Part shown: positions 1 to 7,356 of the stretch, in pieces
Position numbering within the stretch: position 1 is the stretch's first letter
Layout of the letters: each line of letters opens with the position of its first letter
Assembly: GCA_014859895.1 (NCBI GenBank)
Contig: JACZKS010000067.1
Coordinates: forward strand, 19,732-83,731
Source: Rhodospirillales bacterium
GTDB taxonomy: Bacteria; Pseudomonadota; Alphaproteobacteria; Rhodospirillales; Shumkoniaceae
DNA length: 64,000 bases
Direction of reading: 5' to 3'
The notes under the pieces: model-generated
Seen by the model: only the letters and a program-made list of their open reading frames with translations
What the model was told of the DNA's origin: nothing
Databases searched by the model: none
Made by a program: the position numbers and the translations under genes

Positions 1-474
1 CAGTTCGATTTCTATTCGGGTGGCGGCATCGACATTACCTGCCTTGGCATGGGCGAGGTCGATGCCCTGGGCAACGTCAACGTTTCGCACCTCGGCGGCC
101 GGCTGGTCGGCACCGGCGGCTTCATCGACATCTCGCAGAACGCCCGCAAGGTGGTGTTCTGCGGCACCTTCGAAGCCAAGGGCCTGAAGGTGGCGCTGGC
201 CGATGGGGCCATGCGGATCGAGCGGCCGGGCGAAGCCCGCAAGTTCGTGAAATCCGTCCGCCACCTGACCTTCAGCGCAGCCCGCGCCCGCCAATGCGGC
301 CAGGAAGTGGTCTACGTCACCGAACGGGCCGTTTTCAGGCTGACGGCGGCCGGGCTGGAGCTCACCGAAATCGCCCCCGGCGTCGACATCCGCCGCGACA
401 TCCTGGAACGCATGGACTTCGCCCCGGTGGTCAGCCATCCGGCGGTCATGGATCCCCGGCACTTCAGGGGATAG
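1..474 (+). CDS. Acyl-CoA:acetate/3-ketoacid CoA-transferase, C-terminal part (5' truncated by window)
   Basis: The reading frame is open from base 1 and ends in TAG at 472-474, so only the last 157 residues are present. The sequence GGGIDITCLGMGEVDALGN, followed by a GGFIDISQNA segment, is typical of the second half of the fused YdiF/propionate CoA-transferase family, which moves CoA between short-chain acyl-CoAs and acetate or 3-oxoacids in the cytoplasm. The catalytic glutamate region lies partly outside the window, so substrate cannot be judged. The gene converges on the next minus-strand gene, with a GC-rich hairpin between them. Confidence 0.85.
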   Translation, partial: QFDFYSGGGIDITCLGMGEVDALGNVNVSHLGGRLVGTGGFIDISQNARKVVFCGTFEAKGLKVALADGAMRIERPGEARKFVKSVRHLTFSAARARQCGQEVVYVTERAVFRLTAAGLELTEIAPGVDIRRDILERMDFAPVVSHPAVMDPRHFRG

Positions 475-497
475 CGGCGGATCACCCCCCGCCCCGA

Positions 498-520
498 CCC
501 TCCCCCGTCAAGGGGGAGGG
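498..520. terminator. GC-rich hairpin between convergent genes
   Basis: CCCTCCCCC at 498-506 pairs perfectly with GGGGGAGGG at 512-520 around a 5-nt loop. It lies in the 63 bp between the stop codons of two converging genes. No U-run follows on either side, so termination by this stem alone is a guess; it may simply be a stable 3' end. Confidence 0.45.
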
Positions 521-537
521 AGGGGACAGAACCCCGT

Positions 538-1368
538 CTACTTCTTGCCGCCCAGCAGGCCCTTGATGGCGTCGCCGGCGCCGGCGGCACCTTCCTTGAG
601 AGCGTCACCGGTACCGCCGGTGCCCTCGGTCGCCTTCTTCATGAGGTCGCCGGCCTGCCCCTTGACGTCGCCGAGCCGCTGCGCGGCCTGTTTGGCGAGG
701 TCGTCGAGGTTGAGCGAAGCCACCGACTTGCTGGCCGCCGCGATGATCGCCGACATCACCTTGTCGGCCACCTCGCTGGCGCTGGCGCCCTTCTTCTCCT
801 TGCCGATATCCTTGAGGTGGATGGTGGGAAGCGGCGCCCCCATCTTCTTGCCCTGCAGGAACTGGGCGGCGACATCGACGCGGCCGTCTCTCACATACAG
901 GTTCTCGATGACCACTTTCTTGCCGGCGCCGTCATCGGACGATGCGGACTTGCCGGCGCCCATCTTCTGGGTGAAGGAGTCGATATTTCTCTTGATGACA
1001 TCGAGGTTGCTGCCGCCGGTGGCCCACTCGTAGGTCACTTCCGGCGCCTGGATGACGACTTCCTTGATGACGATGGGATCGCTGGTGATGGAGCCGGTAT
1101 CGACCTTGAGGCTGACGGCGCCCAGCCGGAACGCGCTGTCCGTCGCAAACCCCGGCGGGTTGCCGACGGTCAGGCCCTTCAACGACCCCTCGCCCGAAGA
1201 GGCGGAAAGGTCGACCGCGTTCAAGGTCACCTTGGCCTGGGTGATCTCGGAGCCGTATTTCTCGACGGCGGCCTTGATCACCGAGCCCAGGTTTGACCAC
1301 AGGTAGAACACCGCCACGGCGATGACGACGACAACGACGCCGCCACCGATGAAAATTCCCTTTTTCAT
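538..1368 (-). CDS. AsmA-like membrane-anchored protein of unknown function
   Basis: A 276-aa protein that starts MKKGIFIGG after AAAGGATAGG. One N-terminal transmembrane anchor (about residues 5-26) is followed by a mostly beta-type segment containing AVDLSASSGEGSLKGLTVGNP and VVIENLYVRDGRV. Such segments are seen in AsmA/DUF748-like envelope proteins, where N-terminal AsmA domains form part of periplasmic lipid-transfer bridges. The last 60 residues are Gly/Ala-rich and low complexity (GTGGTGDALKEGAAGAGDA). It is much shorter than true AsmA proteins, so the family link is tentative and the biochemical role unknown. It is followed downstream by a hairpin and a converging gene. Confidence 0.6.
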   Translation of the reverse strand: MKKGIFIGGGVVVVVIAVAVFYLWSNLGSVIKAAVEKYGSEITQAKVTLNAVDLSASSGEGSLKGLTVGNPPGFATDSAFRLGAVSLKVDTGSITSDPIVIKEVVIQAPEVTYEWATGGSNLDVIKRNIDSFTQKMGAGKSASSDDGAGKKVVIENLYVRDGRVDVAAQFLQGKKMGAPLPTIHLKDIGKEKKGASASEVADKVMSAIIAAASKSVASLNLDDLAKQAAQRLGDVKGQAGDLMKKATEGTGGTGDALKEGAAGAGDAIKGLLGGKK

Positions 1369-1400
1369 GACCTATCCTTTCTGCAAACCGACCTGTTCAG

Positions 1401-1439
1401 AAAGAAAGGGCGGGGGGCCCATCAAGGACCGCCCCGCCC
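1401..1439 (-). terminator. Rho-independent terminator of the first OmpA-like gene
   Basis: Read on the minus strand, GGGCGGGG (1439-1432) pairs with CCCCGCCC (1415-1408) and is followed directly by TTTCTTT (1407-1401). It lies 17 bp past the stop codon of the OmpA-like lipoprotein gene and before the AsmA-like gene, so those two minus-strand genes are probably separate transcripts. Confidence 0.7.
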
Positions 1440-1455
1440 CCGTTCGATCGACCGG

Positions 1456-2337
1456 CTACCTCAGAACAATGCTGACCCTCCGGTTTCTGGCCTCGCGCTG
1501 CCCATCGGCGGTCGGCACCTGAGGATCCGTCTCGCCCAAGCTGGCAACCAGGATCTTCATCTCGGCGGTCACGCCCGCCTGCTTGAGTGCCGCGGCCACG
1601 GAGTCGGCGCGCCGCTTGGAGAGCGCCATGTTGTAGGCGTCCGACCCGGCGCGATCGGTATAGCCGGTGACGATGACGGTACCCGATTTGGCGGCGACGG
1701 CCGCCTTCGCCGCCGCGGCCACCACCTTCTGCCCCTCCATCGTCACACTCGCGCTGTCGAAGTCGAAATAAAGCAGGAAGGGTCCGGGCGCAGGCTGCGC
1801 GGCCGGCTGCTGCGGTGCCGGCTGGGGTGCCGGCGCGGCTGCCATGGGGGCTGGCCTGGGCGCCGTTTCGAGCCTGGCCATCGCCTCCTCGAAGCCGGCG
1901 CGGCAGGCGGCGATGTCGTTGGGCTGGAAGTTCTCCTCCTGCTCCTGCATCCAGCAGTCGAACATGGCCTGGGCACGGGCCGCCGGCTGCGGCAGCCGGT
2001 CGGCGGCGCCAGCGCCGAGAACGGCAACCAGGCGTCCGCGCGCCGAGGTCAATTCGCCGACCTTGTCGGCCGGCAGGCTGCGGGCGGCGATCGCCTCCGG
2101 GTCCGGCGACTTGCCCGAACCGGCGGCGACGGCACGGAGTGCGAAGGTGTCGGAATCCCGGTAGTCGGCCTCGTCATACTCCATCTGCGAAAGGGTGATG
2201 TATTCCGCGTACAGGTGCTGATCGAAAGGCGATCCCTTGGGGCCTACGCTCTTTGCCTTGCCCAGTTCCAGCCCACCGCAGGCGGAAAGCGCCACGGCGA
2301 CCGCTCCGAGGACGCAAATTCTCCCAAAACTCATCAT
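1456..2337 (-). CDS. OmpA-family lipoprotein
   Basis: A 293-aa protein with a lipoprotein signal ending in the lipobox LSAC, Cys20 being the predicted lipidation site. A middle region of about 150 residues (DQHLYAEYITLSQMEYDEADY onward) is followed by a Pro/Ala linker. The C-terminal OmpA domain (about residues 185-293) carries TGYTDRAGSDAYNMALSKRR, the region that binds the diaminopimelate of peptidoglycan. It should tether the outer membrane to the cell wall. AAGGAG lies 8 nt before the ATG. A shorter paralogue lies directly upstream on the same strand, and their leaders are also related. Confidence 0.85.
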   Translation of the reverse strand: MMSFGRICVLGAVAVALSACGGLELGKAKSVGPKGSPFDQHLYAEYITLSQMEYDEADYRDSDTFALRAVAAGSGKSPDPEAIAARSLPADKVGELTSARGRLVAVLGAGAADRLPQPAARAQAMFDCWMQEQEENFQPNDIAACRAGFEEAMARLETAPRPAPMAAAPAPQPAPQQPAAQPAPGPFLLYFDFDSASVTMEGQKVVAAAAKAAVAAKSGTVIVTGYTDRAGSDAYNMALSKRRADSVAAALKQAGVTAEMKILVASLGETDPQVPTADGQREARNRRVSIVLR

Positions 2338-2439
2338 GAAATGAACTCCTTGGCTACCAATACCACTGGCGGACGACGCTCACCGCGATCCCGGCCTCCC
2401 GCCGAGATCGTCGGCCGAACGACCGGTTGAATTATCATT

Positions 2440-2540
2440 TTGGGTCTTGCGCCCCACCCCTATCCGACCGGCAAACCGACCGCCGGACGGCCTCAAGAAC
2501 ATGTCGTTGCCGTGCGGCAACACCCGTGCCAACATGGATT
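2440..2540. repeat. Diverged leader duplication shared by the two OmpA-like genes (copy 1)
   Basis: This stretch upstream of the 1456-2337 gene aligns by eye with about 3215-3320 upstream of the 2600-3103 gene. Shared blocks are CCCCACCCCT, a GGCCT..AAG block, and CGGCAACACCCGT near 2513 and 3294. It shows that the tandem duplication included the 5' regions. The 262-bp gap 2338-2599 holds no convincing gene. Confidence 0.5.
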
Positions 2541-2599
2541 CTGCGCTTCATTCTACATCTCAAGTTGACGGCGCGACAATACGACCTTCGGCGATCCTT

Positions 2600-3103
2600 C
2601 TAACGGCTCTCTGCACCTAATTGCGGATGGACGGAAAACGGCTTCAAGGCGATAACGGCGCGCCGGTTCCTGGGCTCGCGCCGTTCATCGCCGGTCGGCA
2701 CTTGAAGCTCGCTTTCGCCATAGCTGGCGACGAAGATTCCGATGTCGGTCGTGACACCCGCCAGAATGAGCGCCAAGGCCACCGCCTCGGCGCGCCGCTT
2801 CGAGAGTGCCATGTTATAGGCGTCCGACCCAGCGCGATCGGTATGGCCCGTGACGATGACGGCGGCCGGCTTGGCGGCGGCGATCGCCGCGGCTGCCGAG
2901 GCCACGACCTTCTGCCCTTCCGCCGTCACCTTTGCGCTGTCGAAATCGAAATAGAGGGGAAAGGGTCCGGGCATCGGCTGCGGCATCGGCGCCGACGGAC
3001 CATCCGGGCTTGCGGTTCCCGCCGGTCTCAGGTCAATACCTTCGCAGGCGGACAGCACAAGCGCGATCGCGCCGAAAGCGCAAATGTTCCGAAGACTTAT
3101 CAT
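2600..3103 (-). CDS. Short OmpA-family lipoprotein (paralogue)
   Basis: A 167-aa protein with the same signal layout as its neighbour: lipobox LSAC, Cys20. It has only a brief Pro/Met-rich linker before the OmpA domain (PFPLYFDFDSAKVTAEGQK, then TGHTDRAGSDAYNMALSKRR). It lacks the roughly 110-residue central region of the 293-aa paralogue. The predicted role is the same, an outer-membrane lipoprotein binding peptidoglycan. The two genes are 262 bp apart on the same strand and clearly arose by tandem duplication; which copy is ancestral cannot be told here. Confidence 0.85.
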   Translation of the reverse strand: MISLRNICAFGAIALVLSACEGIDLRPAGTASPDGPSAPMPQPMPGPFPLYFDFDSAKVTAEGQKVVASAAAAIAAAKPAAVIVTGHTDRAGSDAYNMALSKRRAEAVALALILAGVTTDIGIFVASYGESELQVPTGDERREPRNRRAVIALKPFSVHPQLGAESR

Positions 3104-3424
3104 AGAACCGACCCCCCTTGGGCGAAGCGGTCAAAAATCGCCCACGCCCCGCGTTTGGCGCGATCCCAAATTCGGCAGGGACCGTCCGTCGCACGGTTGA
3201 CCGATTTATCGTGCCACGCCCGGGGGGCTTTTCCCCACCCCTCATTCGGACGAGAATCCGCCACCGAATGGCCTAAGGGCACCGCTGCCATGCCGGCAAC
3301 ACCCGTACCGAAACGGGCTCCCTTATCCGCCTAAAACTTAAGCACGCCTGACGGCGGTTGCAACCTACGCCGGTCTCGCCCGCCGCCGGAGAAGGGACGA
3401 TCGGCGGGAGAACGCCGGAAGGGG
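3104..3424. other. 321-bp intergenic region without a gene
   Basis: The region separates the start of the short OmpA-like gene from the stop of a TIM-barrel gene, both on minus. It contains the second copy of the duplicated OmpA leader (about 3215-3320) and presumably the promoter of 2600-3103. No credible ORF, RNA gene or terminator with a U-run is visible. Confidence 0.5.
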
Positions 3425-4258
3425 TCAGCACACCGTGCGGTGACGCTCGATGCACAGGCGCATCACGTCGTCGGGGTCGGCGTCCCACCAGCGGCTGGAC
3501 AGGATCTCGACTTCGGCGTAGCCCTCGTAGCCGGCATCTTCCACCCATTTGCGGATGAGCGGCAAGTCGATGACCCCATCGCCCATCATGCCGCGATCGA
3601 GCAACCGGTCCTTGGTGTCATAGTGCCAGTCGCAGATGTGATAGGCCTGGATGCGCCTGGGGTCGGTCTTGGCTGCGCGTTCGATCTCGGCCTTCAGGTC
3701 GGGGTCCCACCACAGGTGGTAAACGTCGACCGCGATGCCGACCCCCTCGCCCAACTCGTCGCAGATGTCGTTGGCCTGAGCCATGGTGTTGATGCAGTTG
3801 CGGTCGGCCGCGTACATGGGATGCAAGGGCTCGATGGCGAGCGGCATGCCGGCGGCCCGCGCGTGCGGCAGGATAGCGGCGATGCCGTCCTTCACCATCT
3901 GCCGGGCGCCGGCGATGTCCTTGGACCCGACGGGAAGGCCGCCGCAGACCAGGACCAGGCATCGCGCATCGATGCCGACCGCCTCTTCGAGGGCGCGCAG
4001 GTTGTCCTCGATCGCGGCTTTCCGGCCTGCCGCGTCGGCGGCCGGGAACATACCGCCGCGACAAAGGCCCGAGACCTTCAGGCCGGCGTCGCGGATCAGC
4101 TTGGCCGCCGTCTTGACGCCGCATTCGGCCAGCTTGTCGCGCCACGGCGCGATGCCGGTAACGCCGTGCCGGGCGCAGCCCTCGATGGCCTGGCGCAGGG
4201 TCCATTTGGTCTTGGCCGTGTACTGGTTGAACGACAGTGGATAGCGGATGTCACCCAT
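3425..4258 (-). CDS. Sugar phosphate isomerase/epimerase (AP-endonuclease-2 fold TIM barrel)
   Basis: A 277-aa protein of the xylose-isomerase-like TIM-barrel family. Family metal-site context is visible in LAIEPLHPMY, GIAVDVYHLWWDPDL, YHICDWHYDTKD and GYEGYAEVEI; these Glu/Asp/His positions bind the divalent ion in characterised members. I chose the ATG at 4258 (MGDIRYPLS) because AAGG lies 8 nt upstream; an in-frame GTG at 4267 overlaps that site. It is the last gene of a minus-strand run with an SDR, a Gfo/Idh/MocA enzyme and a second isomerase, which points to catabolism of a sugar or sugar acid. The actual substrate is not identifiable. Confidence 0.8.
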   Translation of the reverse strand: MGDIRYPLSFNQYTAKTKWTLRQAIEGCARHGVTGIAPWRDKLAECGVKTAAKLIRDAGLKVSGLCRGGMFPAADAAGRKAAIEDNLRALEEAVGIDARCLVLVCGGLPVGSKDIAGARQMVKDGIAAILPHARAAGMPLAIEPLHPMYAADRNCINTMAQANDICDELGEGVGIAVDVYHLWWDPDLKAEIERAAKTDPRRIQAYHICDWHYDTKDRLLDRGMMGDGVIDLPLIRKWVEDAGYEGYAEVEILSSRWWDADPDDVMRLCIERHRTVC

Positions 4259-4296
4259 GCTTCTCACCTTTCCAGTCCGGCGGGACGACGACCCGC

Positions 4297-5070
4297 CTAG
4301 AGCGTCTGAATCTGCATGCCGCCGTCGACCATGATGACCTGGCCGGTCGAATAGGCCAGGTCGCCGCGCACCAGGGCGGCGACCGCCCGGCCGACGTCCT
4401 CGGGCGTTCCCCAGCGCGGCAGCAGCGCAAGCCCTTCGGCAAACAGCTTGTCGTACTTCGCCTTGACCCCGGCGGTAAGATCGGTAGCGATGATGCCGGG
4501 CCTGACCTCGTGCACCGGGATGCCGAACTCGGCCAGGCGCACGGCATAGAGCTGGGCCGCCATGGAAAGGCCGGCCTTGGAGATGCAGTACTCGCCGCGA
4601 TTGACCGACACCACGGTCGAGGAGATCGAGGTGATGAAGACGACCACGCCCTCGAAGGCGGGATCGGCCTTCTTCTGCTCGACCATGAAATTGGCCACCC
4701 GCTGGGTCAGGAAATAGGGACCGCGCAGGTTGGTCTGCATGACATGATCGTAGTTTTCGGGGGTGGCGGTCAGAATGTCGTCGCGCGAGCGCGGCCCGAT
4801 GCCGGCGTTGTTGATCAGCACGTTGAGCCGCCCGAAGCGTTCGCGCACCGCCTCGACCATGCGCGCGTGGTCGGCGGGATCGGCGACGTCGCCCTGGACG
4901 TAGAAGGCGTCGCCCCCAAGCGCTTTAAGCTCGGCGATGCCGGCGCCGCCTTCCGGGCTGATGCCGTTGATGGCGATATCGCAACCTTGGGCGGCCAGCG
5001 CCTTGGCGATGCCGAAGCCGATTCCCCGGCGCCCGCCGGTAACCAGCGCAACCTTGCGGTCCTTAGCCAT
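4297..5070 (-). CDS. SDR-family oxidoreductase (3-oxoacyl-ACP reductase-like)
   Basis: A 257-aa classical short-chain dehydrogenase. The NAD(P)-binding TGGRRGIG lies at the N-terminus, NNAG in the middle, and the catalytic Ser...Tyr-x3-Lys is seen as ITSISS followed by EYCISK. The C-terminal end GQVIMVDGGMQIQTL is typical of glucose-dehydrogenase/FabG-like SDRs. GAGGG precedes the ATG. In this cluster it more likely oxidises or reduces a polyol or sugar derivative than works in fatty acid synthesis; that is inference from context. Between it and the upstream Gfo/Idh gene lies a 90-bp palindromic repeat. Confidence 0.85.
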   Translation of the reverse strand: MAKDRKVALVTGGRRGIGFGIAKALAAQGCDIAINGISPEGGAGIAELKALGGDAFYVQGDVADPADHARMVEAVRERFGRLNVLINNAGIGPRSRDDILTATPENYDHVMQTNLRGPYFLTQRVANFMVEQKKADPAFEGVVVFITSISSTVVSVNRGEYCISKAGLSMAAQLYAVRLAEFGIPVHEVRPGIIATDLTAGVKAKYDKLFAEGLALLPRWGTPEDVGRAVAALVRGDLAYSTGQVIMVDGGMQIQTL

Positions 5071-5085
5071 GTCTTTCCCTCATAT

Positions 5086-5175
5086 ATTTCGGGGACACCA
5101 TACTTAATTCACGTGCATGGCACTCGATGCCAAGCGGGTAAAATTCAGGTGAATTAAGTATGGTGTCCCCGAAAT
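5086..5175. repeat. Perfect 27-bp inverted repeat with 36-bp centre (REP/MITE-like element)
   Basis: Positions 5086-5112 and 5149-5175 are exact reverse complements. The arm begins ATTTCGGGGACACCAT and ends in TTAATTCAC. The 36-bp loop contains a smaller GGCA/TGCC hairpin. It fills most of the 115-bp gap between two genes of one minus-strand operon. Arms of this type resemble those I associate with REP-associated tyrosine transposases (IS200-like) in many Proteobacteria; no transposase is in the window. I saw no second copy here. Confidence 0.75.
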
Positions 5176-5185
5176 TGTTTTTCGA

Positions 5186-6337
5186 TCAGCCTTCCAGCTT
5201 CGGCACCTCGACCCAGCGCTTTTCTTCCCAGCTCTTGAAGGCCAGCTCGACGGTCTGCAGGCCCTTGGCCCCTTCAAGCAGGCCGTGCGGGAAGGGTGCG
5301 CCGTCGTACAGGTGACGGATGAACATCTCCCACTCGATCTTGAAGGCGTTCTGGGGTGGCAACACGGTCGGCATCTTCTGCCAGTCCTTGAAGTAGTCGG
5401 TAGGCACCGAGGTATCGGGGTTCCATACCGGGCGCGGCGTGTTGACCCGCTCCTGCGTCCAGCAGTCGGCCAGACCGGCAACCGCCGAGCCATGGGTGCC
5501 GTCGATCTTGAAGGTCACCAGGTCGTCGCGGCGCACCCTGACGTTCCAGTCGAAATTGATCTGCGCCACGGCACCGCCTTCCAATTGCAGGATGGCGTAG
5601 GCCGCGTCGTCGCAATCGGCTTCGTAAGGATTGCCCTGCTCGTCCCAGCGCTTCTGGATGTGGTTGACCGGCATGCAGAACATGCCCGTCATGGGACCGA
5701 ACACGTTGTCGACCACGTAGCGCCAGTGGGGCATCATGTCGAGCACGATGCCGCCGCCTTCCGCCTTGCGGTAGTTCCAGCTCGGCCGCTGGATCGGCTG
5801 CAGATCGCCCTCGAACACCCAGTAGCCGAAATCGATTCGACACGACAGAATGCGCCCGAAGAAACCGGCCTGGCGCAGCATTTTAAGCTTGAGCAGGCCG
5901 GGGAGGTAAAGTTTGTCCTGCACGACGCCATGCTTGATGCCGGCCTTCTTGGCCAGGTGGTAGATTTCCTGCGCATCCTCCAGGGTATCGGCAGTCGGCT
6001 TCTCGACGTAGACATGCTTGCCGGCGGTGATCGCCTTCTTGACCAGGGCGGCGCGCAGCTGGGTGCTGGCGGCGTCGAAGAACAGCTCGTCCTTCTTGTC
6101 GGCCAGCGCGGCGTCGAGGTCGGTGGTCCAGCGTTCCACGCCGTGCGCCTTGGCCAGGCGGCTTACCTTGTCGGCGTTGCGGCCGACCAGGATGGGGTCG
6201 AGCACGACACGCGTACCGTCCTTCAGCACGACGCCCCCTTCCTTGTTGATCTCCAGCACCGAGCGGACCAGGTGCTGGTTGGTCCCCATGCGGCCCGTCA
6301 CCCCGTTCATGATGATGCCAAGGCGCTTCTCAGCCAT
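5186..6337 (-). CDS. Gfo/Idh/MocA-family oxidoreductase
   Basis: A 383-aa NAD(P)-dependent dehydrogenase. The N-terminal Rossmann half has IIMNGVTGRMGTNQHL, and the family motif EKP appears as HVYVEKPTADT. The C-terminal alpha/beta half contains GGGIVLDMMPHWRYVVDN. Members oxidise sugars, inositols or sugar acids. AAGGAAGGA lies upstream of the ATG. Two isomerase-like TIM barrels and an SDR sit in the same orientation, so a short degradation route for a sugar-like compound is likely. Upstream, at 6454-6484, lies a palindrome plus a repeated half-site that could be its operator. Confidence 0.85.
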   Translation of the reverse strand: MAEKRLGIIMNGVTGRMGTNQHLVRSVLEINKEGGVVLKDGTRVVLDPILVGRNADKVSRLAKAHGVERWTTDLDAALADKKDELFFDAASTQLRAALVKKAITAGKHVYVEKPTADTLEDAQEIYHLAKKAGIKHGVVQDKLYLPGLLKLKMLRQAGFFGRILSCRIDFGYWVFEGDLQPIQRPSWNYRKAEGGGIVLDMMPHWRYVVDNVFGPMTGMFCMPVNHIQKRWDEQGNPYEADCDDAAYAILQLEGGAVAQINFDWNVRVRRDDLVTFKIDGTHGSAVAGLADCWTQERVNTPRPVWNPDTSVPTDYFKDWQKMPTVLPPQNAFKIEWEMFIRHLYDGAPFPHGLLEGAKGLQTVELAFKSWEEKRWVEVPKLEG

Positions 6338-6453
6338 GATTCAAATCCTTCCTTGTCGCCCATTCGCCGGGGCAGCGCCCCTTGCACGCCCCGCACTCCA
6401 CCGGCCGGCCGTCGAGCCCGCCTGCGTTCCAGATAACCGTCCGCCGAGCCTTT

Positions 6454-6484
6454 GTCAACCATTTGGTTGACTGCGCTGGTTGAC
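6454..6484. promoter_or_regulatory. Candidate operator: 18-bp palindrome plus extra half-site
   Basis: GTCAACCA-TT-TGGTTGAC (6454-6471) is a perfect palindrome. The half-site TGGTTGAC is repeated at 6477-6484, 13 bp further on. It lies 117-147 bp before the start of the Gfo/Idh/MocA gene. A related sequence, TCAACCA-CG-TGGTCAA, lies upstream of tctC at 10551. A dimeric repressor of the GntR/LacI/IclR kind is plausible; no such gene is in the window. Confidence 0.5.
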
Positions 6485-6495
6485 CGCGCCGCCGT

Positions 6496-7326
6496 CTACT
6501 TCAACGTTTCGAGGATGCCCCGGATGTAGCCGACGGCCAGCGCCGCCGTGGTCGGGCCGTCCGGCTCGTAGATGAAGGGCTCGACCGCCGCCACGCCACC
6601 GTATTTCATCCGCTTGAGGGCCGAGAGGATGGGCGCAAAGGCATCCGTACCCTGGCCCGGCGCCCGCCGGTTGGTGTCGTTAAGCTGGATGTGGGCGATC
6701 TTGCCGGTGGGCAGCCACTTGCGGATAAGATCGGCGACCGGCACGGTTTCGGTCAGTCCGGCGGCGCTGGTGTCGATCATGGTGCGGAAAGCCGGACTGC
6801 CGATTTCGTCGACGAGGCGCACCGCCTCGGTCACCGTATTGACGAAGTTGGTTTCGTGGCGGGCCAGCGGCTCGATGCAGTAGACGACGCCGGCCCTCTC
6901 GGCGGCGCGGGCCGCCGCCGCAAGCGTCTCGACGGCGCGCCCGCGAACCGCCACCGCATCGTCATCCTCGGCAATGGAGCGCTGCTTGGGTGAGCCATGC
7001 ACGAGTACGCTGCCGCCCAGATCGGCGCACAGGCCGACCAGACGCTCGATGACGTCGATGGTCTTTTTCCGGATGGCCGCGTCGGCCGCGTTGATCGACA
7101 GCCCCTGCGGCGTGACCAGCAGCCAATGCAGCCCGGTGATGGCGATGCCGGCCTCGGTCGCCGCCCGTCGCAGTTCGGCCCGCCGGGCCGCCGTCAGCAG
7201 ATGGGGATGATCGCCCAGCGTGAACGGCGCCACCTCCAGCCCCATGTAGCCAAGCTTGGCCGCCATGTCGCATTGGGCGGAGAAATCGAGTTCACGAATG
7301 ACTTCGTTGCACAGGGCGATCCGCAT
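6496..7326 (-). CDS. Sugar phosphate isomerase/epimerase (hydroxypyruvate-isomerase-like TIM barrel)
   Basis: A 276-aa AP-endonuclase-2-type TIM barrel, start MRIALCNEVIRELDF. I chose the ATG at 7326 because GAGGGAGGG lies just upstream; an in-frame ATG 21 bp earlier has no such site. Metal-site context is seen in VVYCIEPLARHETNF, FRTMIDTSAAG, IAHIQLNDTN and VAAVEPFIY. It is only distantly similar to the 3425-4258 enzyme, so this is not a recent duplication. It sits between the Gfo/Idh gene and the TctCBA transporter genes, all on minus, so its substrate probably comes in through that transporter. Confidence 0.8.
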   Translation of the reverse strand: MRIALCNEVIRELDFSAQCDMAAKLGYMGLEVAPFTLGDHPHLLTAARRAELRRAATEAGIAITGLHWLLVTPQGLSINAADAAIRKKTIDVIERLVGLCADLGGSVLVHGSPKQRSIAEDDDAVAVRGRAVETLAAAARAAERAGVVYCIEPLARHETNFVNTVTEAVRLVDEIGSPAFRTMIDTSAAGLTETVPVADLIRKWLPTGKIAHIQLNDTNRRAPGQGTDAFAPILSALKRMKYGGVAAVEPFIYEPDGPTTAALAVGYIRGILETLK

Positions 7327-7356
7327 CGCACCCTCCCTCGTCGCCACCCTTGCCGG

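Noticed and set aside
5104..5493. A 129-codon minus frame through the inverted repeat
   Set aside because: It is a shadow of the Gfo/Idh gene and ends in the palindrome; Arg/Ser/Pro-rich without motifs.
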